Assembly: GCA_036927565.1 (NCBI GenBank)
Contig: JAYESD010000005.1
Location: forward strand, 99,674,301-99,738,300
Direction: 5' to 3'
DNA: 64,000 nucleotides
Source: Tuctoria greenei
Taxonomy: Eukaryota > Streptophyta > Magnoliopsida > Poales > Poaceae
This document shows positions 11,541 to 23,095 of the stretch, one piece after another; position 1 is the stretch's first letter, and each line of letters begins with the position of its first letter. A program made the position numbers and the translations under genes. Under the pieces are notes generated by a model, which worked only from the letters and a program-made list of their open reading frames with translations, was not told where the DNA came from and made no database searches.

Positions 11541-12957
11541 TAAATGTGGCCTAGAGGGGGGGTGAATAGGCCTTTAAAGTTTCCTGCACACTTAATAGAA
11601 TTGTTAAAACTTGGTTGACTGGACTAGTCTGGAGTGCTAGAAATATGTGTGTTGATTAAGCGTTATTTGGGAAACCAAATTATTTTAGCAGCGAAAATTA
11701 GAACAACTGATATTTTATTTGAGATTAATGTAAGAATGCAAGTAAAAACCTATAAGTGCCTTAGATTGATGTTTTAGCAATTAAGTGATTTAATGAACAA
11801 AATGTAAAGGAAATAAGGCACAAAACACATGAATTTTTCCCGAGGTTCGATCTCACCACGAGATCTATGTCCTCGTTGAGGAAGCTCACACAGAGCCGGG
11901 TCTCCAACCCTTTCCATCTTCAAGTCACCACGAAGGCCGACTCGATTCTACTATCACGGGTAATCACCAAGTTTGTGGGGCAACCTCACATGTTGAGGGC
12001 TCCCACGAAAACTACAACGAAAAAAGTGATCAAATACACTCGAAAGTATTACAATGCAGAGTATGAGTGTAGAAATATCAAACCCCAAGAGCTCGCAATG
12101 AATGAACGATGATCTCCCAATCCCGAATCCAAGTGTTCAATTGATTTCACTCTTTTTGCACTTTGGATGTGTGGGGAGATGTGTTTTGGGCTCTTGGGAC
12201 GAAGTGGAGGCACTAGGGTTTGTGTTTTCAGCAATATTCGACGTGTGTATACTTTGTAAGGCCGTGGATTCTCTATTTATATGGTTTCCAAAAAGTAACT
12301 GTTGAAAAACCCTAATACCGGACTAGTCCGATGCAAGTCCGGACTTGTCCGGTCACTATGTATTTTGAAGTCCAGAAAGTCCGCCAGACTAGTCCGATCC
12401 AAGCTCGGACTAGTCCGGTTCTGTGTGAAGGTGAACTCCAGAAAGTTCAACGGACTAGTCCGCGGACTAGTCCGATCTCCACATATGGGAGACTCCAGAA
12501 CGGTCAACGGACTAGTCCGGTGGACACACGGACTAGTCCGGTCCCTCAATATGAGATACTCCAGAAAGTTCAATGGACTAGTCCGGTGGACACACGGACT
12601 AGTCCGGTCTCCCAATAAGAGAGATTCCAGAAAGTTAAACGGACTAGTCCGGTCCATGATCGGACTAGTCCGGTGCATTGTGGAAGTTAGGTTAATTTTA
12701 ATCCCTTACCCTAGCGCAAAGTTGTGAGCTCTTGGAGTGTGTCTTTCATACACTCCCTATACATTCAAAATTTAATTTGGTCTTCCAACCTCCATCAAAG
12801 TATCCCTCTTTGGACACCACTTCATTTCTCACCTTTTTGTGTGACCCGAGCTGTTTCACTTGTTTGTCCTGCAATCATCTCAATAGTTTCATTAGGATCT
12901 CATATGTTTGTCATCAATTAGCCAAAACCCACAATGGATATCCTAGATGCACTTACA
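11541..12957 (-). repeat. Sirevirus S 3' LTR (1417 bp)
   Basis: It is bounded by the target duplication GTGAC at 11536-11540 and the polypurine tract at 12959-12971. The terminal base pair is altered: plus-strand TAAATG where the 5' LTR has TGAATG. About a dozen CGGACTAGTCCG-type palindromes lie at 12318-12675. It lacks one palindrome block present in the 5' LTR (21360-21400). Confidence 0.93.
12318..12675. repeat. Cluster of CGGACTAGTCCG palindromes in Sirevirus LTR
   Basis: There are about 13 exact or near-exact copies, spaced roughly 20-40 bp apart, and the matching cluster in the 5' LTR is at about 22080-22440. Palindromic repeats are known in Sirevirus LTRs and are thought to be cis-acting. 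Because the repeat has no stop in several frames on both strands, it opens false ORFs here. Confidence 0.9.
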
Positions 12958-12958
12958 A

Positions 12959-12971
12959 TCTCCCCCTTTTT
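12959..12971 (-). promoter_or_regulatory. Sirevirus S polypurine tract
   Basis: On the minus strand it reads AAAAAGGGGGAGA, immediately upstream of the 3' LTR start TGTAAG. It is the classic Sirevirus second-strand primer site. Confidence 0.9.
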
Positions 12972-13349
12972 GGTGATTGATGACAACCATTTGAGATATC
13001 ACAATTGAGAATAAAATCTTGATTTTCATAAGGTGTGCACATATGAGAATAACAATAAATCTACAAAAAGATTCTCACATATGCACACACCTTATGGTGG
13101 GGTGCCTAACAGGTGTGTCATCAACAAGGTGTGATGAAATAAAGGTAATCAATAATGAGCATAGAGATAATCATTCAAGTAACAATAAGCATCACACATA
13201 AGAGAAGAAATATTGCATTACAAGGTTTTAAAAATAAGTACATGTCCTTGATCACAAAAACAAAAAGACACCAACTAGAGAAACTACTAGTCTCAATCTC
13301 CCCCCCCCCTTTGGCATCAAGGCACGAAAAAGGGAAAAATTGAGGGGAA
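12972..13349 (-). other. Sirevirus S 3' untranslated spacer
   Basis: This is AT-rich, non-coding sequence between the env-like ORF and the polypurine tract. A C-rich run at 13300-13309 is a purine run on the coding strand, and Sireviruses often have extra purine tracts here. Nothing else was seen. Confidence 0.6.
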
Positions 13350-14825
13350 TCACTCATCGCCGCTCTCTTCTTCAGTTTCGGTCTGGTCTTCATCTTCACC
13401 ACCGTCATCATTCGCTGGAGCAGGCTCTTCCTCGGAGTCCTCGAAAGCAGGCAGGGATCCAACTGGCTCAATCTCAAGCTTGTCACAAATAGCTTTGATG
13501 TTGGCATTCACATATTGTTGATGCTTCTTCTGCCTGACTTCAATCTTGCGGCAGCAGGCAAAGATAGAGGTGAGCATTTTGAGCACACCACCGGAGGGTT
13601 CATGAGCAGGTGCAGAGCTAGGAGGAGCAGCTGCAGAGCTTGTGGGATTCACATCCCGAGCTTGTTTTGACCTCCTCTCAGCTTCAGGGGAGGGAGGTGC
13701 ACCAGGAGCTGAGGGTAGAGTGTACTCAGTGGGCTTTTGCGGATTCAACCCCGTATGGTGAACATCCTTGACAAACTCAAGTCCAGTCACTTTCTCAATC
13801 TTGTACATGATGTGCGGGGCATACCCGCAAGATCTATTTGGAGTGATTGAGATGTTCACAATGTCATTGTAGATGTATTCAAAGACATTGAACGGTCTCC
13901 TCCCACCAATGACCTTCATTAGGGTCCTCAAAGTTCCTTGAATAGTCCCTGCATCTCCATCTTTCGGAGCTATTGTCTTCCTCAAAATTCTATTGAGGAC
14001 CACATAGAAGGGCTTCATATATTTGATAGTGGGAGGGACATAAGGCATCCTTGTGTCATAGAGAAATTTGAGCTCATCCTTCTCCAGGGGTTGCAGATTG
14101 TGGATGACAAGATCATGATTCAAAGTGTGCTCAGGGTGGAGGATCCTTGCAAATTCATCATAAGAGACAATGTACTTGGAACCATGAGTCATCCAAGTAA
14201 GACTGTCTCCATCACCACGAGCAAAGTAGAGGGTAGAGTAAAATTGGGTGATGACCTCATTGTTCCAGTCATACTCAAAAGCAAGCAGATCCTTCAAGTT
14301 GTGCCTCTCCAGGGCCTCAACCACCTCATGAAAGGTAGGATATCTCTTCGACTGTATGTATCCAACATTCACCCGTTGACTCTCTACTACTGGATTCTTC
14401 ATCTTCATGTACACATGCTCGTAGTAGTCGGCATGAAAGTTGCTCCAAAATCTTGGGTCTGAGCATTACTGAGGTTGATCATACACATTAACCTGCCTGA
14501 AGCTATCGGCAAGCTCACCCCCTTTCCTGGTGAAATCCTTACTCGAGCGCTGCCTGTTGCGGTGACTTGGGTTCTTCATCTTCAGGGGCCCAATGGGACC
14601 ACTAGCAAGCCCCTTTCCTTTGTTGAGAGACCTCTTTGGCCCTGAGGAGCTCTCGCTAGATTTTCCTTGGGCCTTCTTAATAACCACCTTCCTTTTCTTG
14701 GGCGAATTATCGTTGGAGGGTGGAGAGTGCACATTGACATCATGTCTTTTCTTCATGTACCTCTCCTTGGCTCTCTTCACTTTTTTCACGTTCAACTTCT
14801 TCATCAACGTGGAAAGAGCTGTCAT
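13350..14825 (-). pseudogene. Sirevirus envelope-like ORF, one internal stop
   Basis: One minus-strand frame runs from Met at 14825 to the stop at 13350 (about 491 codons) and is broken only by TAA at 14468-14466. The first third is Lys/Ser/Pro-rich and basic. The middle resembles the conserved globular domain found in Sirevirus third ORFs and annotated as a putative plant transposon protein: FWSNFHADYYEHV, then YPTFHEVVEALE, WMTHGSKYIVSYDEFA and NRSCGYAPHIMYKI. A Pro/Ala/Ser linker and a coiled segment follow, then a very acidic tail (EDEDQTETEEESGDE). I saw no convincing signal peptide or membrane helix, so env-like is a label by position and function is unknown. The stop could come from CAA by C-to-T change. 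Confidence 0.8.
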
Positions 14826-15645
14826 CTGAGCTTGAAGACATCATGCCTAATAAGGAGTTCATGGATTAGATGAGAAAGAACCAAGAATTTAAGGAGATGT
14901 GAGGATTAAAATGTCAGATACCGGACTTGTCCGGTTTCAGAGTGCGGACTTGTCCGGTGTACCGGACTAGTCCGTATCTGGAAGCCGAACTAGTCCGGCC
15001 TGGCATAAGAACCCTAACAAAACCTATGAATCACAACTTCTATCTAAGGATGCAAGGGTCCATGAAAGTGAAAGGAATACATCTCTAAAGCTAATGTACT
15101 GCCTTGGAATCAATGGAAACAAGCTAGAACTAGAAGAGTTGAGAGTTTGATTTTAGGAAGAAATTTACCGAGATTTGAAGATTCGTGTTGAAGGAGCACG
15201 AATCTGTCCGGATGAGTTTGGAGTGGAGTATCAACTCATTGAGGGAAGGATTTCCCACGGAGAAAACTTGGATTTTGAGGGCTCAACTCGAAAATCACTT
15301 TTGGGGGCTAGGGTTTGAGGTGAGGGCTCAACTCAAAGTGGAGGGAGGTTTGAAATTTTGATTTTGGGTCGGCCAACTGCTTATATACGCGGCCGACTGG
15401 ACTAGTCCGGTCAGAGGACGGACTAGTCCGGTGCCCCTGGAAAACCTAGGAAAGAGGGACTGTCCGGACTAGTCTGGTGGCAAACCTGACTAGTCCGGTG
15501 TCCCTGGAAAAACTAAGTATTTAGAGATAACTAATAGTGATCCAAGGACAAGTTTTGCAAATAATCTTGGTACTTATGACCAGAAGGCAATCAACAATGA
15601 AAAATGGTCATAAACTCCAAGATTTTTTCATTAAAATTAGTTTTC
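14826..15645 (-). other. Sirevirus S spacer between pol and env-like ORF, with eight LTR-type palindromes
   Basis: This is non-coding. Four CGGACTTGTCCG/CGGACTAGTCCG-type copies lie at about 14928-14999 and four more at about 15397-15500, matching the LTR palindromes. Their position upstream of the env-like ORF suggests a role in its expression, but that is inference. Confidence 0.7.
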
Positions 15646-16222
15646 TTAGAAGAAAAAGAGGTGAGGGGCAGTTTTAGCAATAAAGTGTAACATTTGAAGT
15701 TTCAACCAGGTGTGCAATGTTTCAAGCCACATTTTGAGAGTCAAGAATATTAAGTTCATTCCTAAGCTCACAAAACATTTTCTCATCCAATTGTTTGGTA
15801 AAAATATCTGCAAGTTGTTTTTTAGTTCTAACATGTGAAATATCAATGTCACCATTTAATGAATGATCTCTAAGAAAATGATGATGGATATCTATGTGCT
15901 TAGTTCTTGAGTGCTATACAGGGTTGTGTGCAATTTTTATAGCACTTTCTTTATCACATAGAAGCGGGATATGGCTTAGATTGTAGCCATAGTCCCTAAG
16001 AGTCTGTCGCATCCAAAGTAGTTGTGCGCAACAACTACCAGCTGCAACATACTCTGCTTCTGCTGTGGAAAGAGCAATGGAGTTTTGCTTTTTAGATGAC
16101 CAAGAAACTAGGGACCTACCATGAAACTGACAAGTCCCTGACGTGCTCTTTCTATCGACTTTGCATCCTGCATAGTCGGCATCGGAATGCCCTATCAAAT
16201 TAAATTTGGATCCTTTGGGATA
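15646..16222 (-). pseudogene. Sirevirus S RNase H and pol C-terminus
   Basis: It continues the reverse-transcriptase frame after TAG at 16225-16223. Copia RNase H motifs are clear: GHSDADYAGC, KSTSGTCQF, WSSKKQNSIALSTAEAEYVA and the catalytic-type Asp/Glu residues in them. After another TAG (15916-15914) the text reads HSRTKHIDI and TKKQLADIFTKQLD, the usual copia pol end. RNase H removes the RNA template during cDNA synthesis. Both stops sit where a Trp or Gln codon is expected, so they look like G-to-A and C-to-T changes. Confidence 0.9.
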
Positions 16223-17266
16223 CTAAAGGCCCAAGTTGGGTGTGTGCACAAGGTACCTTAGGATTCTTTTTACCGCAATTAAGTGACACTCTTTGGGTGC
16301 GGCTTGAAACCTTGCACACAAGAAAACACTAAGCATAATATCTGGCCTAGATGCACATAAATAAAGTAAGGAGCCGATCATGGACCGATATACCTTTTGG
16401 TCCACATTGGGACCGTCTTCATTGAGGTCGAGATGTCCATTAGTGGCCATGGGTGTCTTGATGGGCTTGGCTTTGTCCATGTTGAATTTCTTGAGAATAA
16501 CCTGTGTATATTTGGTTTGGCTTATAAATGTACCTTCTCTTAATTGCTTCACTTGGAATCCCAAGAAGAACTTCAATTCGCCCATCATTGACATCTCGAA
16601 CCTATCTGTCATAATTTTACTAAATTCTTCACAGAAAGACTTGTTAGTGGATCCAAAGATAATGTCATCAACATAAATTTGACATACGAATAGATAATCA
16701 TCACAATGTTTAGTGAAGAGTGTATAGTCAGCTTTACCAATCTTGAATCCATTTTGAGTTAGAAAATCTCTAAGACACTCATACCAAGCTCGAGGAGCTT
16801 GTTTGAGGCCATAGAGAGCCTTAAGCAGTTTGTAGACATGGTTGGGATACTTTTGGTCTTCGAATCCTGGTGGCTGCTGCACATAAACTTCCTCCTTGAT
16901 GGGACCGTTTAAGAAAGCACTTTTGACGTCCATTTGATACATCTTAAAATTATGGTGAGTAGCATATGCCAATAAAATACGAATGGACTCAAGTCTAGCT
17001 ACAGGAGCGGAAGTTTCATCGAAGTCCAAACCTTCGACCTGAGAATAACCTTTGGCCACCAATATTGCTTTATTTCTTGTTACTACTCCATGTTCATCTT
17101 GCTTGTTCCGAAAGACCCATTTGGTTCCAACTATGTTCGCCTTTGGTCTCTCCACCAGCTCCCACACTTCATTTCTCTTGAAGTTGTTCAACTCTTCTTG
17201 CATTGCAATCACCCAGTCTGGATCCCTTAAGGCTTCTTCTACCCTGTATGGTTCCAGAAAAGACAC
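16223..17266 (-). pseudogene. Sirevirus S reverse transcriptase
   Basis: The 347-residue open stretch holds the copia RVT_2 domain: WVIAMQEELNNFKRNEVWELV at the start, KWVFRNKQDEHG, KGYSQVEGLDFDETSAPVARLESIR, MDVKSAFLNGPI, QPPGFED, LYGLKQAPRAWYE and the catalytic YVDD at 16675-16664. FLGFQVKQ and the connection region follow. This stretch is itself uninterrupted, but it is in a different frame from the integrase upstream and is followed by a stop. It is the best-preserved enzyme domain of S. Confidence 0.93.
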
Positions 17267-17299
17267 AAAAGAATAGTATTCACAGAAATTTGCAATTTG

Positions 17300-18420
17300 A
17301 GATCTAGTAGTTACTCCCTTAGCAATATCTCCAATGATATTGTTGACAGGGTGGTCACGCTCTGGTGTACTCTCGGGTGTGGAACTTGTGTAGTTGCTTG
17401 TTCTTCGTTATCTTTATGTGCATTGTCTCCCCCTAGATCATTGCTTCCATGAATGTCCTGATTTTCTTGATCTTCCTCCTCTTGATCTTGTGCAAGAGCT
17501 CCCCCTTGATCATTGCCTCCGTGTTGAGGTTCATCTTGTGCATTTGAGTCGAATGTTTGCTCTTGTGGTAAGATATCACCATGTCCCATTTTCTTTAGTG
17601 CTTCATACGAAGCTTCCTCTTTATCTAGCACACACTTATCAACTTGCTCAACTTGTGAGCCGTTAGATTCATCGAACACTACGTCACGTGCTACTTCAAC
17701 AAGGTCGAACACCTTGTTGAAGACACGATAGGCGTAGGCATCCGATTCATATCCGAGCAAGAACCCTTCATCAAACTTCGAAGCGAACTTCGAGGTCCTC
17801 GGTTTCTTGTTCAGAATAAAACATTTACAACCAAATACTTTGAAATAAGAAACATTGGGATTTTAACCGGTAAGGAGCTCATATGGAGTTTTCTTCAGTA
17901 GTCAATGGAGGTACATCCAATTTGTGGCATGACAAGCGGTGTTCACCGCTTCTGCCCAAAATCGATCTAATGTCTTGTATTCATCCAACATAGTTCTTGC
18001 CATTTCGATCAATGTTATGTTCTTCCTTTCGGCCACTCCGTTTTGTTGAGGGGAGTAGGGTGCCGAGAACTCATGTTTTATCCCTTCTTCATCAAGATAC
18101 TCTTCAACTTGGAGGTTCTTCAATTTTGTCCTGTTGTCACTTCTGATGTTCTTTATAGTTGATGAGAATTCGTTCTGAGCTCTTTTCAAGAATTTCTTGA
18201 GGATTCCCTGAGTTTCTGATTTATCATACAAGAAAAATACCCAGATAAATCTTGAAAAATCATCAACAATTACTAAATTGTATTTGTTATCGCCGATGCT
18301 GATGTATGAAATTGGACCAAAGAGATCCATGTGGAGGAGTTCCAGCTGTCTTGTGGTAGTCATCACATTCTTGACGGGGTGTGGTGCTCCGACTTGTTTT
18401 CCCGCTTGACAAGCGCTGCA
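17300..18420 (-). pseudogene. Sirevirus S integrase (core and C-terminal region)
   Basis: The zinc-binding residues CSAC and the GAPHPVKN segment (18420-18370) lead into the DDE core: LLHMDLFGPI, VDDFSRFIWVFFL, IRSDN, then EHEFSAPYSPQQNGVAERKN-type text and FWAEAVNTACH. A stop lies near 17902. The region then continues in the same frame through LGYESDAYAYRVFN (17760 on), an acidic Gln/Glu-rich linker and VHQSVTTLS. A frame change near 17300 separates it from the reverse transcriptase. Integrase joins element cDNA to host DNA; this one is inactive. Confidence 0.88.
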
Positions 18421-18960
18421 AGGCCTGTCTTTTCAAACACCACATCCTTAAGACCACGGATGTGACCACCTTTTAGAAGTTTCTGCAGATTTCTCATCCC
18501 AACATGGGCTAGCCGTCTATGCCATAGCCATCCCATGTTGGTCTTAGCAACCAAGCAAGTGTTGAGTTTGGCTTTATCTTTGTTGAAGTCAACAAGATAA
18601 AGCTTGCCCTTCAACATTCCCTTGAATGCAATCGAGTCATCGCTTCTTCTAGAAATGGTCACACCCTCATTAGTGAACAAACAGTTGTAACCTTTGTCGC
18701 ATAGCTGAGATATTGACAAAATGTTATAATCTAGAGAATCTACATGTAAAACATTGGATAAGGTATGTTGAGAGGATATTTCAATGTTACTGCTACCAAG
18801 GACCTTTCCTTAGCTGTTGTCTCCAAAGTATGTGCCTTCACCTGGATCCTTGTTGTGCTCGTACTCCACAAACATACCTCTCTCTCTGGTCATGTGATTT
18901 GTGCATCCACTATCAAGAACCCATTTAGATCCACCGGAGGAGTAAGCCTGCAAAAAAAGA
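18363..18960 (-). pseudogene. Sirevirus S protease and pre-integrase domain
   Basis: The aspartic protease site DSGC is read at 18914-18903, followed by TNHMTRERGMF. The frame then passes ILSISQLCDKGYNCLFTNEG (about 18725-18660) and LWHRRLAHVGMRNLQKLLKG, the pre-integrase domain with its first zinc-binding His residues (about 18535-18480). Frameshifts near 18950 and 18420 separate it from its neighbours. The protease cuts the polyprotein into its parts. Confidence 0.88.
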
Positions 18961-18961
18961 A

Positions 18962-19975
18962 TTATTCTTTGGTTTTAGGTACCCAAGCTTGCTTGGGTCC
19001 TCTCATGTTAGTCACAAGAGTCTTGGGCACCCACACACAAGTTTTTAAGTTCTTGTACCATGGCCCTGTATATTTAGCAATGACTTTTCCATGTTTGGCT
19101 TTCATAAGAATATAGGAAGCATCAAATGTACAAAACAATATTTGTAAATCAGATTCATGGGATTTTTCCTTAACAAAGATTATTCCATTCTTAGCATGAT
19201 TGGGAGTAGACATGTGTTTGTTCCTGTCAAAACAAAGGTCATCTTTGACATTAGGAGGTCTAGTGACCATATATGCACTGTGTGCATATTTGATCTTCTC
19301 CTTATCAAAGATGCCGCTTGGAGAGGCATGATTAGAAGTTGAATTATTAGAAATAAAATTCTTCTTACTAGAGCAGGTGCAAGTTCCGATTGTTGTCGAA
19401 CTCATATATTTGGAGGAAGAGCTCTTGGAGGAAGAGGAGTCACTTTGCTTGAGCAACTCAACTTGCACCTCAAGGATCTTGTTAACTTTTGACAAGTTAG
19501 CAAGTTCTTCCTTGATTGCAATATGCGAGTCTTCTAGCTTTGATTAAGTTTCCTTACTCAAGGCTAGCTCAACCTTAAGCGACTCGTTCTTCTCTCTTTC
19601 AAGCTCGAGAAGCTTTTCAACTTCTTGATATCTCTTCCATTCACGGATGAGCATATCTTCTTGTCGGTTAAGAAGTTCCTCCTTTTCAAAAATTTCGTTC
19701 AACAACATTTCCATTTTCTTTAGAGCAATTTTACTTAGTCCTGTAAACATTTCTTCATTATCACTAGAGCTATCAAAGTCATCAATAGAGGAATTTAGCG
19801 CAGGAGGGGTGAGTCGTAACTTTTTCTTGCCTTCCTTAGCCATAAGGCAAGTGTGGTTGTTCATATCCCATCCTCCCATGTTTGGGAAGAGTGTGGCCTT
19901 CATAGTAGGTTTCTTGATTGTGATAGTGGCCATCTCTTCTTCTTCATCGGAGGAGGACTCATCGTTTGAGTCCTA
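18962..19975 (-). pseudogene. Sirevirus S gag-pol linker with coiled coil
   Basis: It is in the same frame as gag, broken by stops at 19546-19544 and at 19981-19976. It starts MATITIKKP and has an acidic Ser-rich stretch. A long heptad-like coiled coil follows (MLLNEIFEKEELLNRQEDML to VEKLLELEREKNESL) with a Ser/Lys-rich tail up to WVPKTKE. Coiled coils after the zinc knuckle are typical of Sirevirus gag. No enzyme motif is present. Confidence 0.75.
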
Positions 19976-21226
19976 CTACTTGCCAATGTGAGCTTGATGG
20001 GCTTGTCTTCTTTTTCTGAAATTTTTCTTTTCTTGAGGTCTTGTTTCCTTCTTCTTTTCGTTTTCTTCATAAGGGCAGTCCACCATGAAGTGACCATACT
20101 CTCCGCAGTTGTAGCAAGTGCGTCGAGCCTTGGATTTTCCTTTATCCTTGCTTTTGCCTTCATTTGAGTTGTTGCCGTGTCTTCTTTTCATCATTCGCTT
20201 GAACTTCTTGATAAAGAGTACCATTTCTTCATCATCAAGATTGGTGCTCCCGTCGCTTGTATGCCACTCGTCTTGATCTTCACGAGTTTCTTTGAGTTTG
20301 GGTCGGCATGTTGCTTTGAGAGCAACCTCTTTCTTTTTGGAAGAAGTGAGTTCGGCCAAGTCTTTGACGTATTGTGCCTCTTTCTCCATCATTTCATGAT
20401 TTATGATCTTCCCCAATAATTCATCGGGAGTCATTTTGTGAAACTCGGGGCTTTCTCTAATCATTGAGCAAAGTGTGACATTTCTTGGCATGAAGGCTCT
20501 AATCATTCTCTTGACCACCTCGTGATCCGTCCATTTCTTACTTCCATAGGCATGAATTTTGTTGATGAGTGCCTTCATTCGGTTGTACATGTCTTGAGGT
20601 GATTCGCCTTCTTCAATAGCAAATCTCCCCAACTCTCCTTCAAGCATCTCGATTTTAGCTTCACGAACCGACCTATATCCTTCGTGAGCTGTCTTGAGTG
20701 TATCCTAGATTTCTTTTGCACTTTCTAAGCCATCAATCTTGGTAAATTCCTCTCTGCTTAGTGATGACGTGATCACGATGACGGCTTGTGCATTTCTGTG
20801 AATATCTTGTTCTTGTTCTGGGGTGAGTTTCTCATCCGTGTCCGGGATATCTATGCCAGTGCAAACAATGTGCAACAGACTAGGATTTAGGGATATTAGA
20901 TGCATCTTCATGTTGTACTTCCACATGGTATAGTCGCTTCCGTCAAATTATAGAGGTTTTCCCATAGGAATGGAGAGATAGTCATTGTTTGAATTGACAC
21001 GGTTGTAGTTGTAAGGATGTCGGGAGTAGTCGTGATGACCACTCCCCGTCGTCTTCTCATCTTCTTTTCCTTTTTGTCCTAGTAGTTTCTTCCTCAGGAG
21101 TTCCTTTAGTTGTCGCACTTCTTCATCATCATGTGGACTTTCTTTCAGCACATCGAAGGCTTTAGCTTCTTGTTCCTCTTCATTGATGTTCATCTTCGAG
21201 ATATCGTTGTTCTTCTCAAAGGCCAT
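19976..21226 (-). pseudogene. Sirevirus S gag
   Basis: One minus-strand frame from Met 21226, with in-frame stops at 20950-20948 and 20707-20705. Residues include FDGSDYTMWKYNMKMHL (start of the copia gag fold), LTPEQEQDI and ALVVITSSLS-type helices, then IEMLEGELGRFAIEEGESPQDMYNRM. A CCHC zinc knuckle CYNCGEYGHFMVDC is at 20116-20075. The stop at 20705 replaces an expected Trp (TGG to TAG). Gag packages the genomic RNA. The start was chosen as the first Met after the primer-binding site. Confidence 0.88.
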
Positions 21227-21266
21227 TGATCTCTCCGAGATGTGAGTCTCGTTGGCGGAGAACCTC

Positions 21267-21278
21267 GCTCTGATACCA
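21267..21278 (-). promoter_or_regulatory. Sirevirus S primer-binding site
   Basis: The minus strand reads TGGTATCAGAGC, complementary to plant initiator tRNA-Met, two bases from the LTR end at 21281. Confidence 0.95.
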
Positions 21279-21280
21279 AT

Positions 21281-22720
21281 TGAATGTGTCCTAGAGGGGG
21301 GGGTGAATAGGCCTTTAAAGTTTCCTGCACACTTAGTAGAATTGTTAAAACTTGGTTGATCGGACTAGTCCGGTTGCGTGGGCGGACTAGTCCGGTGTGC
21401 TAGAAATATGTGTGTTGATTAAGCATTATTTGGGAAACCAAATTCTTTTAGCAGCGGAAATGAGAACAACTGATATTTTATTTGAGATTAACGTAAGAAT
21501 GCAAGTAAAAACCTATAAGTGCCTTAGATTGATGTTTTAGCAATCAAGTGATCTAATGAACAAAATGTAAAGGAAATAAGGCACAAGACACACGAATTTT
21601 TCCCGAGGTTCGATCTCACCACGAGATCTACGTCCTCGTTGAGGAAGCTCACACAGAGTCGGGTCTCCAACCCTTTCCCTCTTCAAGTCACCACGAAGGC
21701 CGACTTGATTCCACTATCACAGGTAATCACCAAGTTTGTGGGGCAACCTCACACGTTGAGGGCTCCCACGAAAACTACAACGAGAGAAGTGATCAAATAC
21801 ACTCGAAAGTATTACAATGCAGAGTATGAGTGTAGAAAGATCAAACCCCAAGAGCTCGCAATGAAAGAACGACGATCTCCCAATCCCGAATCCAAGTGTT
21901 CAATTGATTTCACTCTTTTTGCACTTTAGATGTGTGGGGAGATGTGTTTTGGGCTCTTGGGATGAAGTGGCGGCACTAGGGTTTGTGTTTTCAGCAATAT
22001 TCGACGTGTGTATACTTTGGAAGGCCATGGATTCTCTATTTATAGGGTTTCCAAAAAGTAACCGTTGAAAAACCCTAATACCGGACTAGTTCGGTGCAAG
22101 TCCGGACTTGTCCGGTCACTGTGTATTTTGAAGTCCAGAAAGTCTGCCGGACTAGTCCGGTCCAAGCTCGGACTAGTCCGATTCTGTGTGAAGGTGAACT
22201 CCAGAAAGTTCAACGGACTAGTTCGCGGACTAATCCGATCTCCACATATGGGAGACTCCAGAAAGGTCAATGGACTAGTTCGGTGGACACACAGACTAGT
22301 CCGGTCCCTCAATATGAGAAACTCCTGAAAGTTCAACGGACTAGTCCGGTGGACACACAGACTAGTCCTGTCTCCCAATAAGAGAGATTCCAAAAAGTTA
22401 AACGGAATAGTCCGGTCCATGATCGGACTAGTCCGGTGCATTGTTAAAGTTAGGTTAATTTTAATCCCTTACCCTAGCGCAAAGTTGTGAGCTCTTGGAG
22501 TGTGTCTTTCATACACTCCCTATACATTCAAAATCTAATTTGGTCTTCCAAGCTCCATCAAAGTATCCCTCTTTGGACACCACTTCATTTTTCACCTTGT
22601 TGTGTGCACCAAGCTGTTTCACTTGTTTGTCCTGCAATCATCTCAATAGTTTCATTAGGATCTCATATGTTTGTCATCAATTAGCCAAAACCCACAAGGG
22701 ATATCCTAGATGCACTTACA
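21281..22720 (-). repeat. Sirevirus S 5' LTR (1440 bp)
   Basis: It is bounded by the primer-binding site at 21267-21278 and the duplication GTGAC at 22721-22725. It keeps plus-strand TGAATG at the end that is TAAATG in the other copy. Palindrome clusters lie at 21360-21400 and about 22080-22440. Confidence 0.93.
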
Positions 22721-22725
22721 GTGAC

Positions 22726-23095
22726 TGGCACACCCAGCCTGCCCCTGAAGTGGGCGGAGTCGGCCAGACCTGCAAAGGTGTTGTTACCACAGGTAGCAGC
22801 AAAAAGAAGAACAAGAACTGGGGCGACGGCCTGAACAAGCCGCTGCATGGGTCACCCGTTGCCGCAGGAGCGGTGAATGGTGGTGGAAGATCCCCACGCT
22901 CCAACAAATGCCCACCCGTTACACAAGACTGGCGACCACACCGCGAGCGAGTGCCGCAAGATCAAGAGATGCGCCGAGCAATACCAAGAGCGGATGCAGT
23001 GCCGTCGATGTTTCTGCGATGATGGTGGGCGACACCAAAGCAGCCAGATACGACACCACCTAGGGGGCTAGCCGCCGACATTCCTATTAAGACAA
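22726..23095 (+). pseudogene. Element A gag, C-terminal part (after Sirevirus)
   Basis: It continues gag directly after the duplicated GTGAC: WHTQPAPEVGGVGQT is collinear with WHTQTAPGVGGVGQT in B gag. A frame change near 22900 leads to HPLHKTGDHTASECRKIKR, a CxxH...H...C zinc-binding-type motif kept in both elements. The rest of gag and the protease seen in B are missing here. Confidence 0.8.

Larger units (their letters stand above)
11541..22720 (-). mobile_element. Element S: complete Sirevirus-type Ty1-copia retrotransposon
   Basis: LTRs lie at 11541-12957 (3') and 21281-22720 (5'), with a perfect 5-bp duplication GTGAC (11536-11540 and 22721-22725). Minus-strand order: 5' LTR, primer-binding site complementary to initiator tRNA-Met, gag, protease, integrase, reverse transcriptase, RNase H, spacer, envelope-like ORF, polypurine tract, 3' LTR. 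This gene order, an env-like ORF after pol and palindrome-rich LTRs are Sirevirus traits. In 345 bases compared by eye near 11851-12195 and 21606-21950, the LTRs differ at about 13 positions, so insertion was fairly recent. All ORFs carry stops, so the copy is not autonomous now. Confidence 0.95.

Noticed and set aside
12277..12727. Long open frames on both strands over the Sirevirus LTR (also 22040-22441)
   Set aside because: The palindrome CGGACTAGTCCG has no stop in several frames, so the proteins are only repeats of its translation (RTSP, GLVR); no start context or family supports a gene.
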